NCBI GenBank assembly: GCA_965221105.1
Contig: OZ244871.1
Location: 2,108,001 to 2,172,000, forward strand
Length of the DNA: 64,000 nt
DNA from: GM7GCV1 sp965221105
GTDB lineage: Bacteria; Pseudomonadota; Gammaproteobacteria; Pseudomonadales; GM7GCV1
Direction: 5' to 3'
Under the pieces are notes generated by a model. That model saw only the letters and a list, made by a program, of their open reading frames with translations, searched no databases and was not told the origin of the DNA. Of this stretch, positions 17,547 through 26,056 are shown in pieces (positions within the stretch are counted from its first letter, which is position 1; each line of letters starts with the position of its first letter). The position numbers and the translations under genes are program-made.

Positions 17547-18730
17547 GCCGCATGTTCCCTCGTGTGTGCCCAGGTACTGATCACCGAACAGAGTTTTTCA
17601 ACCAGTTCTTCTGATTCCACATCGGTCATGTTCAATGCTGGCAGGAGTCGCACCCGGTTGCCGCCGGTCACATTGATCAGCAGTCCACTTTCAGCCGCCA
17701 GTGCTCGCAGATCCGTGCAGTCGCGAGTCATTTCAAGTGCCAGCATCAGGCCAGAATTGCGGATGTCTGCGACCAGATCAATGCCGTTTAGCCTGGAGAC
17801 AAACTCCTGTCTGAGTTGTTCGCCGAGTGCGGCCGCTCTGGAAGACAGGTTTTCCTCCTGAATGATGTCGAAGACCCTGTTGGCCACTGCACAGACAAGC
17901 GGATTGCCGCCGTAGGTTGATCCGTGGGAGCCCGGGCTGAACAAGTCTGCGGCGGCGCCTGTTGCCAGACAGGCACCTATAGGGACACCATTCCCCAGCC
18001 CCTTGGCAGTGGTAAGTATATCTGGCGTTATACCCGCGCTGCTCATGGCAAAATGGGTGCCGGTTCGACCATTGCCAGTCTGGACTTCGTCCAGTATCAG
18101 GAGCCAGCCGTGCTGGTCGCACAGAGCTCTGAGTTTGGCCAGATAATCGGCTGGGGGAATGTTGATGCCGGCTTCTCCCTGCACCGGTTCCACCATGACC
18201 GCCACAACCGACGGATCATTCGCCATTGCAACAACCGCCTCTGTATCACCAAATGGCAGGTGGGTGAAATTCTCCACAAGTGGCTCAAACCCATCTCTCG
18301 CACGAGCGGCGGAGGTTGCACTCAGGGTCGCCAGGGTTCGGCCGTGGAAACAGCCCTCCATAACCAGAACCCTGGGTATGGCAATGCCTTTCGTTCGTGC
18401 GTGCAGTCGTGCGAGCTTGATGGCTGCTTCATTGGCTTCAGCTCCTGAATTGGAAAAAAACACTTTGTCCATGCCGGTGACCGAACACAGTCTGGCGGCC
18501 AGTTCTTCCTGCTGGGGAATTGTGTAGAAGTTCGACACATGCACCAGTGTCGAGGCCTGTCGGGAGATAACTTCGGTGATATCCGGGTGCGCGTGTCCCA
18601 GTCCACAGACGGCGATGCCCATGAGGGCATCCAGATAGCGTGTGCCGTCCGAATCCCACACATAGCGACCTTCGCCTTTTACCAGCGAAAGCGCCCGATT
18701 GCCGTAGTTATTCATCAGATGTGTGCTCAT
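17543..18730 (-). CDS. argD: Acetylornithine aminotransferase
   Basis: ArgD is a PLP enzyme that transfers an amino group from glutamate to N-acetylglutamate semialdehyde in arginine synthesis; many homologues also serve lysine synthesis. The 395-residue product has the class III signatures: NSGAEANEAAIKLAR near residue 105, MEGCFHGRTLATLSAT, PVQGEAGINIPP, and LLILDEVQTGNGRTG. The PLP-lysine block TTAKGLGNGVPIGACLA lies near 250, then GSHGSTYGGNPLVCAVA. It is first in an operon with argF, four-base overlap. Upstream lies a 280-bp divergent region shared with the hydantoinase-like gene; no clear ArgR box was recognised there. Confidence 0.96.
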   Translation of the reverse strand: MSTHLMNNYGNRALSLVKGEGRYVWDSDGTRYLDALMGIAVCGLGHAHPDITEVISRQASTLVHVSNFYTIPQQEELAARLCSVTGMDKVFFSNSGAEANEAAIKLARLHARTKGIAIPRVLVMEGCFHGRTLATLSATSAARARDGFEPLVENFTHLPFGDTEAVVAMANDPSVVAVMVEPVQGEAGINIPPADYLAKLRALCDQHGWLLILDEVQTGNGRTGTHFAMSSAGITPDILTTAKGLGNGVPIGACLATGAAADLFSPGSHGSTYGGNPLVCAVANRVFDIIQEENLSSRAAALGEQLRQEFVSRLNGIDLVADIRNSGLMLALEMTRDCTDLRALAAESGLLINVTGGNRVRLLPALNMTDVESEELVEKLCSVISTWAHTREHAA

Positions 18731-19010
18731 GACACCCGGTCTCCTGCAGTCCTTGTGTACAGCTGGATGCGTCGATGGTCGCGGTTCGATACCCGGATGG
18801 GTGACCCGGCCAGGTGCTTTCCAGAAGCAAAAAAGCGGCAGTTACCCAGAAGGACTGCCGCCGAAAAAAGAGCCCGATCATATACCCAGCGTAGAGGATT
18901 GACAATGACTTGGTGTGCAGGCACCGGTCGCTGTGTGACCTGGAAGCGGGAAAGCGGGTTATACTGCCGGGCAGCCAATCTGGTTCTCAATTCGGTCGGG
19001 CAGGAATCGG

Positions 19011-20555
19011 ATGGAAACAATTCAACGTGCACTCTTTGCCAGCAAAATCTCGGCACTCTGCGAAGAGATGGGCGTTGTTTTGCGCTGCGCCGCGTTCTCG
19101 CCAAATATTCGCGATCGGCTCGACTATTCCTGTGCGGTGTTTGACCCTGCAGGTGCGCTCTGTGCACAGGCAGCCCATATCCCCGTCCACCTTGGCAGCA
19201 TGGCATTCGCCATGAAGGATCTGATTGCAGATTTCGACTGGCAACCAGGCGACACACTGGTTTTGAATGACCCCTATCTGGGGGGTACCCATCTGCCGGA
19301 CGTCACCCTGATTACCCCGGTGTGTGCAGGGAATCAACTGGTGGCCTTTGTGGCAAATCGTGCACATCATGCAGACATTGGTGGTGACACACCGGGTTCC
19401 ATGCCAGTTTCCTCAAACCTGGCGGAGGAGGGCGTGTTGCTCAGCCCGCAATTTCTGGTGCGCAAGGGTGAGATCCTTAATGATGTCTGGAGCTGGATTG
19501 CGGCGCAGCTCGGCGATCACTCCACAACGCCGGCAGATTTTCGGGCCCAGCTTGCTGCAAATCAGCGGGGCGTAGCCCGTCTGTCTGGCCTGGTTGAAAG
19601 CCTGGGTGTGGATGAATTCCACCAGGGGCTGAAGCAACTCAATGACTATGGTGAGCAGCTGGCCCGGTCATCCTATGCAGAAATTCCGGATGGACAGTAC
19701 CCGGCACAAGTTTTCATGGATGATGATGGCCGGGGGGAGTCATATATCCCCATTGTGTTGCGGCTGGGTGTGTCCGGTTCCGACATTCATCTGGACTTTG
19801 CGGGAACTCATGAGCAGGTGCGGGGAAATATCAACTGTCCGCTCTCAGTGGCCGCGGCTGCGGCCTACTATGTATTCCGGTGTCTGTTGCCAGACTATGC
19901 ACCTGCGTGCGCTGGTATTTTCAGGCCATTGAAGCTCAGCGCGCCCAGGGGATGCCTGGTGAACGCTCTGCGGCCTGCCGCTGTGGCAGCCGGGAATGTG
20001 GAGACCTCATCCAGGCTGGTCGATCTGGTCATGGCCGCGTTGCGTGAGGCCGTTCCGGAAAAAATGGCTGCGGACTCCCAGGGCACCATGAACAATATCG
20101 CCGTGGGAGCCTCTGGCACGAGGCGGTGGAGCTACTACGAAACCATCGGTGGCGGGATGGGGGCTCACGCCCAGGCTGAAGGTCTGTCCGGTGTGCACTC
20201 ACATATGACCAATACCCTAAACACGCCTGTCGAGGTGCTCGAATCAACCTTTCCCCTGCGGATCAACAGGTACTCATTGCGCGCAGACAGTGGTGGCAGC
20301 GGCAGGCATACAGGCGGTAACGGGCTGGTGCGAGAGTATGAATTCCTATCGCACTCGACATTGACCCTGCTGACAGAGCGTCGCACCAGCCAGCCGGTCG
20401 GGATGGAAGGCGGTGGTCCCGGCGCGCCTGGCAGGAATCTGTTCAATGACAGGGAAATTTCTGCCAAGGAAACCCGTAGCGTCAGTCCCGGAGACCGCCT
20501 GTGCATAGAAACCCCGGGTGGAGGCGGCTGGGGCAATAGCGATAATGTTCAGTAA
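19011..20555 (+). CDS. Hydantoinase B/oxoprolinase-family protein (HyuB-like), no HyuA partner nearby
   Basis: The 514-residue product matches the HyuB family (N-methylhydantoinase B / acetone carboxylase alpha-type). Visible blocks are SPNIRDRLDYSCAVFD, HIPVHLGSMAFAMKDL, the NDPYLGGTHLPDVTLITPV block, FVANRAHHADIGG and, at the C-terminus, the family glycine cluster (GGGPGAPG and ETPGGGGWG). Such enzymes act on cyclic amides or related substrates with an ATP-dependent HyuA subunit that is usually adjacent. Here the neighbours are argD and an unrelated secreted protein, so the partner must be elsewhere or the protein acts alone. Substrate is unknown. Confidence 0.88.
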   Translation: METIQRALFASKISALCEEMGVVLRCAAFSPNIRDRLDYSCAVFDPAGALCAQAAHIPVHLGSMAFAMKDLIADFDWQPGDTLVLNDPYLGGTHLPDVTLITPVCAGNQLVAFVANRAHHADIGGDTPGSMPVSSNLAEEGVLLSPQFLVRKGEILNDVWSWIAAQLGDHSTTPADFRAQLAANQRGVARLSGLVESLGVDEFHQGLKQLNDYGEQLARSSYAEIPDGQYPAQVFMDDDGRGESYIPIVLRLGVSGSDIHLDFAGTHEQVRGNINCPLSVAAAAAYYVFRCLLPDYAPACAGIFRPLKLSAPRGCLVNALRPAAVAAGNVETSSRLVDLVMAALREAVPEKMAADSQGTMNNIAVGASGTRRWSYYETIGGGMGAHAQAEGLSGVHSHMTNTLNTPVEVLESTFPLRINRYSLRADSGGSGRHTGGNGLVREYEFLSHSTLTLLTERRTSQPVGMEGGGPGAPGRNLFNDREISAKETRSVSPGDRLCIETPGGGGWGNSDNVQ

Positions 20556-20638
20556 ATCGTGCATGTGCTGCTACCGCAGTATTTTGCTTCCCGACGGCAA
20601 GGACAGTAGAATGACTGCTACCCCACTAGCGAGAATTT

Positions 20639-21472
20639 ATGATGATACAAAGTTCATTTCTACCCCCCCCCCCCCCCACACACACACATAAGTTAAGAAA
20701 CCTCCTGCTCCTGCTTCTGGCAGGGCTTGCGGTGCCGGCTGCAGCGCAGACGACCGTCACCAGCAGCGGGCGAGAAGGCCCCACCGCTTGCCTCGAGAGA
20801 CAACAGGTCAATGCTGGGAATATCCCCATCACGGCCTTATCCACAACCAGCGTAACCTTCACTAATCCGACTATCACATGGAACCAGTACGTCACGCGGC
20901 TTGGCGATATACCAGCACCTGCAAAGGCGTTTGTGACGTTTGGGGTTTACAACGCCGATACAGATTCATTAATAGGGAGAACATTCGTTACCCTTAGAAG
21001 CGGTCAGTCGTTCAGTAGCCGGACCAATTCCCGAAGTGGCTTGGCCGCGAAGACTCCTTATTATTTGGAAGCTACTGTGCAGGCACAAGATGCAGACGAT
21101 AACCCGGTCCAGAGTATACCGGATCAGGTGTTTGCCAGACGCTGCTTCATGACCGGCGGCACTTACACCATATCGGCCAACCCCATCGCTTCAGGCCCAA
21201 CGCAGGGGTCAACCGGGTGCTTCACGATCAGCCCCCCTCACCCAGCAGGATGTCCGCAACTGCTGGTGCGGGCGCAAGACCACCCTGCCGCTGTTCAGCT
21301 CCACACAGGACAACAACAATTGGCAGGCCATGTGGGGATGCCGATAACGGCCCGTGTCGGCAATGGGTGCGGTGGCGGGCGTATTCCTGGATGCGCCGAA
21401 ACCCCATCGACACAAACCGGCACGGACATTTTCAAAATGAGACACTACCTTCAGGGTCTAATACTCTCTTGA
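20639..21472 (+). CDS. Secreted Cys-rich FN3-like protein with poly-C tract in its signal region (family member 1)
   Basis: I do not recognise a named family. ATG 20639 is followed by MMIQSSFL, five prolines encoded by 15 C, THTHK, then a signal-peptide core (LLLLLLAGLAVPAAAQ). In this state tract and signal peptide are in frame. The mature part contains a beta-rich segment resembling a fibronectin III fold and cysteines at ACLE, RRCF and TGCF. It is a paralogue of the product at 52051-52717. Near 21232-21237 a run of six C shifts the frame: with five C the reading would continue TQQDVRNCWC and stop at 21347, matching the paralogue's TRQDIRDCYC. As written, the frame runs on to 21472 in unrelated sequence. 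Confidence 0.7.
   Translation: MMIQSSFLPPPPPTHTHKLRNLLLLLLAGLAVPAAAQTTVTSSGREGPTACLERQQVNAGNIPITALSTTSVTFTNPTITWNQYVTRLGDIPAPAKAFVTFGVYNADTDSLIGRTFVTLRSGQSFSSRTNSRSGLAAKTPYYLEATVQAQDADDNPVQSIPDQVFARRCFMTGGTYTISANPIASGPTQGSTGCFTISPPHPAGCPQLLVRAQDHPAAVQLHTGQQQLAGHVGMPITARVGNGCGGGRIPGCAETPSTQTGTDIFKMRHYLQGLILS
20663..20677 (+). repeat. Homopolymeric C tract (15) in coding sequence, followed by (AC)5
   Basis: Fifteen consecutive C at 20663-20677 encode five prolines just upstream of the signal-peptide core. They are followed by five AC repeats at 20678-20687. Such tracts slip during replication; a change not divisible by three would abolish export of the protein. Confidence 0.95.
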
Positions 21473-21575
21473 GTCGCCTCCATTTGTCGCGCCTGTTCTG
21501 GGGGACAAAGCTGGTGTGGTGGTTTGCGCCAAACCCGACTAAAATACTCGGTTTTTAGCGTGGACGAGGCTTTTT

Positions 21576-21917
21576 GTGACCGAAATTCTTGATCAGATCA
21601 AAGAACAGATTGAAGACAACCCTGTCATCCTGTACATGAAGGGTTCACCGAATGCTCCCCAGTGTGGGTTCTCTGCGCGAACTGTTCAGGCACTCATGGC
21701 GTGCGGCGAACGGTTCGCCTATGTCGATATATTGAGCAATCCCGATATACGGGCCAATTTGCCCCTGTATGGAAATTGGCCAACCTTCCCCCAGCTGTGG
21801 GTAGGGGGTGAACTCATTGGTGGCTGTGACATCGTTACCGATATGCATGAGAAAGGGGAGCTCAAGCCCCTCATTGTCGAGGTGGCAGCGGATTCTGGTA
21901 CACAGAATCAAGCGTGA
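21576..21917 (+). CDS. grxD: Monothiol glutaredoxin (Grx4 type)
   Basis: Monothiol glutaredoxins bind and deliver [2Fe-2S] clusters with glutathione and BolA partners in the cytoplasm. The 113-residue product has the defining CGFS active site in PQCGFSARTVQAL near residue 30. The glutathione-binding segments WPTFPQLWVGGELIGGCDI and KGELKPLI follow. The start is GTG 21576. The C-terminal tail of about ten residues after the domain is variable in the family. It stands alone between the poly-C secreted-protein gene and the convergent MFS-acyltransferase gene. Confidence 0.96.
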   Translation: MTEILDQIKEQIEDNPVILYMKGSPNAPQCGFSARTVQALMACGERFAYVDILSNPDIRANLPLYGNWPTFPQLWVGGELIGGCDIVTDMHEKGELKPLIVEVAADSGTQNQA

Positions 21918-21941
21918 TACCGGCGCAGGATCCGAATCGTC

Positions 21942-23864
21942 CTAGGTACTTCTGCCTGGTGTACCCGGAACATCTGTGCCATCCAGCAGATAGCGTACCT
22001 GTTGCCGTAGTCTGGTGGTATGTGCCTGGTCGGCAGTGAGCGCGTGCCCCACCGTAATGGTGACCTTGCGCCTTGAAAGTCGGAACCTGGGGACAGTTTT
22101 CAGCGCAGGGCCATTGGCGTGGCTCAAGAAGCTGCCCCATAGTCCGTGGATTCCGAGCGGGTAGACAGGTACGGGAGCCTGTTCGAGGATTTTTTCGAAA
22201 CCGCGATGAAATGGACCCAGGGCACCGTCCGGGCTCAATTGACCCTCAGGAAAGATGAGCAGCAGATCGCCGTTGTGCAGAGACTTCGCTGCTGTGGCCA
22301 GTGCCCGCGTGTAGGTCTCCTGGTCCTCGAGTGGGGAGCAGAGGGCAATGGCTCCGCTCGCGTCAAACAGATGTCTTAAGAACGGCGCACCCTGGATGCC
22401 TGCATCCATCAGAAAGCGGATCGGGCGCTTCGAAGCACCGAAGAGAATCACTGCATCGGCGTAGGAGAGGTGATTGCAGACCAATAATGCTCCGCCGTTG
22501 GTGGGGAGGTTCGCCATCTGCTGTGCGTCGATGCGATACAGAAGGCGGCTGCCGAATTGTGCCAGGAGTCTCAGCGTTTGCAGTGGAATTTTGCGGGCCA
22601 GATAACAGCCCACACACAGATTAAGGGTCGCGATCAGGCCCAGGTACAGTCCGAGGTCGAGCTGCAGAAAGCCCAGAAGGACAATGGCGACCAGACTGGA
22701 AGCCACCATAAGAACTGCATTGAGAATGTTATTGACCGAAATGATGCGCGCCCGGTTTTCGACCCGGGTCGAGCGCTGCATTTCAGCGCAGAGTGGCAGG
22801 GCGTAGGCTCCCCCAAAGAAACCCACACAGAAGGTACTCAGCGAAAGCTGAACACCTGTTGCAGCACCCAGAAATTCAACCACTCCGACAAGACTGTCTG
22901 TAACACCGGTTTGGGCCATCCCCTGTGCCTGCGCAAAAACAAAGCCATATCCAGATAATCCGGAGCATATCAGTGCGATGGGCGCAATCCCAAGCTCCGG
23001 GCTGCGACCGGATATGCGAGCACTCCAGATGCAGCCCGAACCGACTCCGGCAATAAACATGACGAGTAACAGAGTCACCGCTGATTCATCTCCCCCACCC
23101 ATATAGCGAACAACCGCCGGTATCTGGGTCAGGTAGGAGAGGCCGAGGAACCAAAACCAGGATATGGCTCCAATCGTGATCCAGATGCGCTGGTTTTGGC
23201 GTGCCAGTGCAAACAGTGTCCTGGTCTGTGTAACCAGGTTCCATTCGATTTTCAGCCCAGGCTCCCCCACCGTCGTTTCGGGGATGTTGCGGGCTGCCAG
23301 GTAGCCCAAAACTGCAACTGCAACGCAGACTCCCCCGATCCACATCCAGGACATTTGTTGCTGTGCCAGTATGCCGCCTATGAGGGTGCCCAGGAGAATG
23401 GCAATGAAGGTGCCAGAGGCAACGAGCGCGTTGCCTCTGAGGAGTTGTTCATCTTCGAGGAGCTGTGGAAGTAGGGCGTACTTGTTGGGGCCAAACATGG
23501 CCGACTGGGAACCAAGCAGAAAGAGAACCGCCAGCAGCCCGGGTATTGATTGGTTGAAGAGTGCCAGAGTTGCGACAATGGCAATCGCAATCTCGGCGAG
23601 CTTGGTTTTTTGGATCAGCGGCGCTTTGCGGGAGCGGTCCGAAAGCTGCCCCGCCAAGGAAGAGAACAGGAAATACGGCAGAATAAAAAGGAGCGCAGCC
23701 AGGTTGTTTATCGCGCTTACTGTGGATGGAGCGGACGTCAGCTGAAAGGCCACCAGAACGAGCATGGCGCTTCGGAACATGTTGTCGTTCAGGGCACCAG
23801 CAAACTGCACCACAAAAATGGGCAAAAAGCGTCGTGATCGGAACAGGGAGGTCGTCGTGCTCAT
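21942..23864 (-). CDS. LplT-like MFS transporter fused to PlsC-type acyltransferase
   Basis: The 640-residue protein has an MFS half (residues about 1-420) of the LplT lysophospholipid-flippase type, with FRSAMLVLVAFQL, LLFILPYFLFSSLAGQLSDR, and LGSQSAMFGPNKYALLPQLL. A PlsC acyltransferase half follows (about 430-640) with HX4D in VCNHLSYADAVILFG and the acceptor motif FPEGQLSPDGALG. This resembles the LplT-Aas lysophospholipid remodelling route in one chain, but the acyl-ACP synthetase (AMP-binding) domain of Aas is missing. The likely role is to import lysophospholipids across the inner membrane and re-acylate them. It sits upstream of and in the same direction as grxD's convergent end; no operon partner. 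Confidence 0.88.
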   Translation of the reverse strand: MSTTTSLFRSRRFLPIFVVQFAGALNDNMFRSAMLVLVAFQLTSAPSTVSAINNLAALLFILPYFLFSSLAGQLSDRSRKAPLIQKTKLAEIAIAIVATLALFNQSIPGLLAVLFLLGSQSAMFGPNKYALLPQLLEDEQLLRGNALVASGTFIAILLGTLIGGILAQQQMSWMWIGGVCVAVAVLGYLAARNIPETTVGEPGLKIEWNLVTQTRTLFALARQNQRIWITIGAISWFWFLGLSYLTQIPAVVRYMGGGDESAVTLLLVMFIAGVGSGCIWSARISGRSPELGIAPIALICSGLSGYGFVFAQAQGMAQTGVTDSLVGVVEFLGAATGVQLSLSTFCVGFFGGAYALPLCAEMQRSTRVENRARIISVNNILNAVLMVASSLVAIVLLGFLQLDLGLYLGLIATLNLCVGCYLARKIPLQTLRLLAQFGSRLLYRIDAQQMANLPTNGGALLVCNHLSYADAVILFGASKRPIRFLMDAGIQGAPFLRHLFDASGAIALCSPLEDQETYTRALATAAKSLHNGDLLLIFPEGQLSPDGALGPFHRGFEKILEQAPVPVYPLGIHGLWGSFLSHANGPALKTVPRFRLSRRKVTITVGHALTADQAHTTRLRQQVRYLLDGTDVPGTPGRST

Positions 23865-23926
23865 GTCTGCGTCTTCTCCCCGGTGCGGTTGTTCAACGCG
23901 AGAACAGCAGCTCGCTGAGCGAAGTC

Positions 23927-24919
23927 TTAATAGCTCCGATTGGTAGCAAAATCTGCCAGTTCTTCCAGAGCCGAACGGAATTTGTTGCCGGGCAGGTTGC
24001 CAACCGCTGTCTTTGCCTTCTCGGAATGCTGCTGCGCCTGTTCGCGAGTATAGTCAAGTGCTCCACAGGACTGTACCGTGGCAATCACCTGATTGATGCA
24101 CTCACTATTGCAGGTCCGGATTGCATCACGAATCATCCGGGATTCCGATTCACCGGCGTGCTGCATGGCAAAGATCAGGGGCAGGGTGGGCTTGCCCTCT
24201 GCGAGATCGTCGCCGACGTTTTTGCCCATATCTTCCGCATCACCGGCATAGTCGAGTAAGTCATCCTGTATCTGATAGGCCATACCCAGGTGGTGCCCGT
24301 AACTGGCCAAAGAGGATGTCCAGTTGTTGTTCTGGGCTAGAAGCATAGCACCGCCAGCGCAGGCCGCCTCGAACAGGGCCGCTGTTTTTTTCCGTATTAC
24401 ACCCAGGTAATTGGTTTCGTCGACATCCGGGTTGCTGGCATTGACCAATTGCTGAACCTCGCCTTCGGCAATGGTATTGGTGGTGTCTGCGAGTAACCGC
24501 ATTATGTGCACATTTCCAAGTGCGACCAGCATTTGAAAAACTCTTGAATACAGGAAATCCCCTACCAGAACCGTGTGGCTATTGCCCCATTTGGCGTTGG
24601 CTGTCGGGCGCCCGCGTCGCAGATCTGAGGTGTCGACAACATCGTCGTGCAACAGTGTTGCCGTGTGGACATATTCGATAATGGTTGCCAGTCGAACATG
24701 GTCTCCAGGGCTGTCCACCGGCCTGAAATTGCAGGTCAGGGCTGAGAGCAGCACAACCAGCGGGCGGAGCCGTTTGCCGCCACCATCAACAATGTATTCG
24801 CCGATATTTTCGATCAGTTCCACTTCCGAGTGGAGCTGACTGACGATGAGTTCGTTTACAGCGTGAAAATCATCCGCGACAATTGTGTGGAATGGCAGCA
24901 TGTGGGGGTCTGAGTGCAT
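23927..24919 (-). CDS. ispB: Octaprenyl/all-trans-polyprenyl diphosphate synthase
   Basis: IspB elongates farnesyl diphosphate to the C40-C50 side chain of ubiquinone or menaquinone. The 330-residue product has the first Asp-rich motif LLHDDVVDTSDLRRGRPTAN near residue 90 and the second QIQDDLLDYAGDAEDMGKN near 215. GGGKRLRPLVVLLSA lies near 48. All are typical long-chain trans-prenyltransferase signatures. It is divergent from rplU-rpmA-obgE across a 315-bp gap, the standard arrangement in Gammaproteobacteria. Chain length cannot be read from sequence by eye. Confidence 0.96.
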   Translation of the reverse strand: MHSDPHMLPFHTIVADDFHAVNELIVSQLHSEVELIENIGEYIVDGGGKRLRPLVVLLSALTCNFRPVDSPGDHVRLATIIEYVHTATLLHDDVVDTSDLRRGRPTANAKWGNSHTVLVGDFLYSRVFQMLVALGNVHIMRLLADTTNTIAEGEVQQLVNASNPDVDETNYLGVIRKKTAALFEAACAGGAMLLAQNNNWTSSLASYGHHLGMAYQIQDDLLDYAGDAEDMGKNVGDDLAEGKPTLPLIFAMQHAGESESRMIRDAIRTCNSECINQVIATVQSCGALDYTREQAQQHSEKAKTAVGNLPGNKFRSALEELADFATNRSY

Positions 24920-25126
24920 CTTTGGCGCGGGCTTTTCGAGGGATCCCGGGCAGGCGCAGAGATGCTAGGCATTTAGGTGGTTACTGTCAATGCCTGGTTA
25001 CTGTCAGCACTTTCTCTCAGCTGCGGCCGAAGGCTTGTGTTGCAGTCACGCTTCGACCCGCTATCAGCGGCTTACCCGGACCCTCTGGGGCACAGGTAAA
25101 ACCATACAAATGCATCCAGTATGCCC

Positions 25127-25155
25127 TTGATACCCAATGGGGTTTTACGTAGAAT
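25127..25155 (+). promoter_or_regulatory. Sigma-70 promoter of rplU-rpmA
   Basis: TTGATA at 25127-25132 and TAGAAT at 25150-25155 are separated by 17 bp, close to consensus. The predicted transcript begins near 25162 and has a leader of about 70 bases before the rplU ATG. The rest of the 24920-25234 gap shows nothing recognisable. Confidence 0.75.
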
Positions 25156-25234
25156 TGCCGCCCTTTCTGGCTGGGTGCCACGCTGGTGTACGCTGTGAAC
25201 TGCTGCCCGGCGCATTGTAGGGGTTCAAACAATT

Positions 25235-25633
25235 ATGTATGCTATTTTTGAAAGCGGGGGAAAACAACACAGAGTTGTGGAGGGCGAGACGCTTCGCCTG
25301 GAAAAACTGGAAGCTGCTGCTGGTGATACAATCAACTTTGACAGGGTGCTTCTGGTGAATGACGGTGGAAATCTGCACATCGGTGTGCCCTATGTCGCCG
25401 GGAGTACAGTAACTGCCGAGGTTGTCGGGCAGGGTCGCGCTGAGAAAGTCAAGATCATCAAGTTTCGTCGCCGCAAGCATCACGACAAGCGAATGGGACA
25501 TCGCCAGTCCTATACTGACGTGAAGATTACCGGTATTTCGCCTGCAATGAGCACGACAGGCTCCGGCAAAACCAAAGATCAGGCTGATGCCCAGGCCGAA
25601 GCCGCTTCCGTTGAAGCTGCTTCCAACGAGTAA
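25235..25633 (+). CDS. rplU: 50S ribosomal protein L21 (C-terminally extended)
   Basis: L21 binds 23S rRNA in the large subunit. The N-terminal 103 residues are standard (MYAIFESGGKQHRVVEGETL, then KIIKFRRRKHHDKRMGHRQ and YTDVKITGI). The product is 132 residues, so about 29 extra Ala/Glu/Gln-rich residues follow, ending EAASVEAASNE. Many Gammaproteobacteria stop at 103; longer acidic tails occur in some lineages, so this is probably natural. rpmA follows 20 bp later with a good AGGAG, indicating cotranscription. Confidence 0.97.
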   Translation: MYAIFESGGKQHRVVEGETLRLEKLEAAAGDTINFDRVLLVNDGGNLHIGVPYVAGSTVTAEVVGQGRAEKVKIIKFRRRKHHDKRMGHRQSYTDVKITGISPAMSTTGSGKTKDQADAQAEAASVEAASNE

Positions 25634-25653
25634 ATCAGCAGGAGTAGCTGCAC

Positions 25654-25914
25654 ATGGCACACAAGAAAGCGGGCGGGAGCACACGGAATGGCCGCGATTC
25701 GGAAAGTAAACGTCTTGGCGTAAAACGCTACGGCGGGCAACAGGTCTCTGCCGGTGAAATTATCGTTCGCCAGCGCGGCACGCGTCTACACCCGGGAAAA
25801 AATGTCGGCATTGGGAAAGACCATACACTGTTCGCCAAAGCCGGTGGAACCGTGGAGTTTGTTACCAAGGGAGCCAAAAATCGCACGTTCGTTCAGGTAG
25901 CATCCAGCGCCTGA
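25654..25914 (+). CDS. rpmA: 50S ribosomal protein L27
   Basis: L27 contributes its N-terminus to the peptidyl-transferase region. The 86-residue product begins MAHKKAGGSTRNGRDSESKR and contains RQRGTRLHPGKNVGIGKDHT, both diagnostic. Length is normal. It is the second gene of the rplU-rpmA operon and is followed 24 bp later by an intrinsic terminator, which separates it from obgE. Confidence 0.98.
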   Translation: MAHKKAGGSTRNGRDSESKRLGVKRYGGQQVSAGEIIVRQRGTRLHPGKNVGIGKDHTLFAKAGGTVEFVTKGAKNRTFVQVASSA

Positions 25915-25938
25915 GCACTGTAAACGGCCCCCAGAAAA

Positions 25939-25963
25939 AGCTCCGCTGTGCGGGGCTTTTTTT
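25939..25963 (+). terminator. Intrinsic terminator after rpmA
   Basis: AGCTCCGC pairs with GCGGGGCT around a TGT loop (one T-G pair), followed by a run of seven T. It ends rplU-rpmA transcription before obgE. Confidence 0.88.
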
Positions 25964-26056
25964 ATATCGGGGTGTCAGTTGCTCCGTGAGCAGCAACACA
26001 AACCACGGCGCAGCATAGACTAGAATGGTGCCCACAGATCGAGTCAACCGCCTCCA

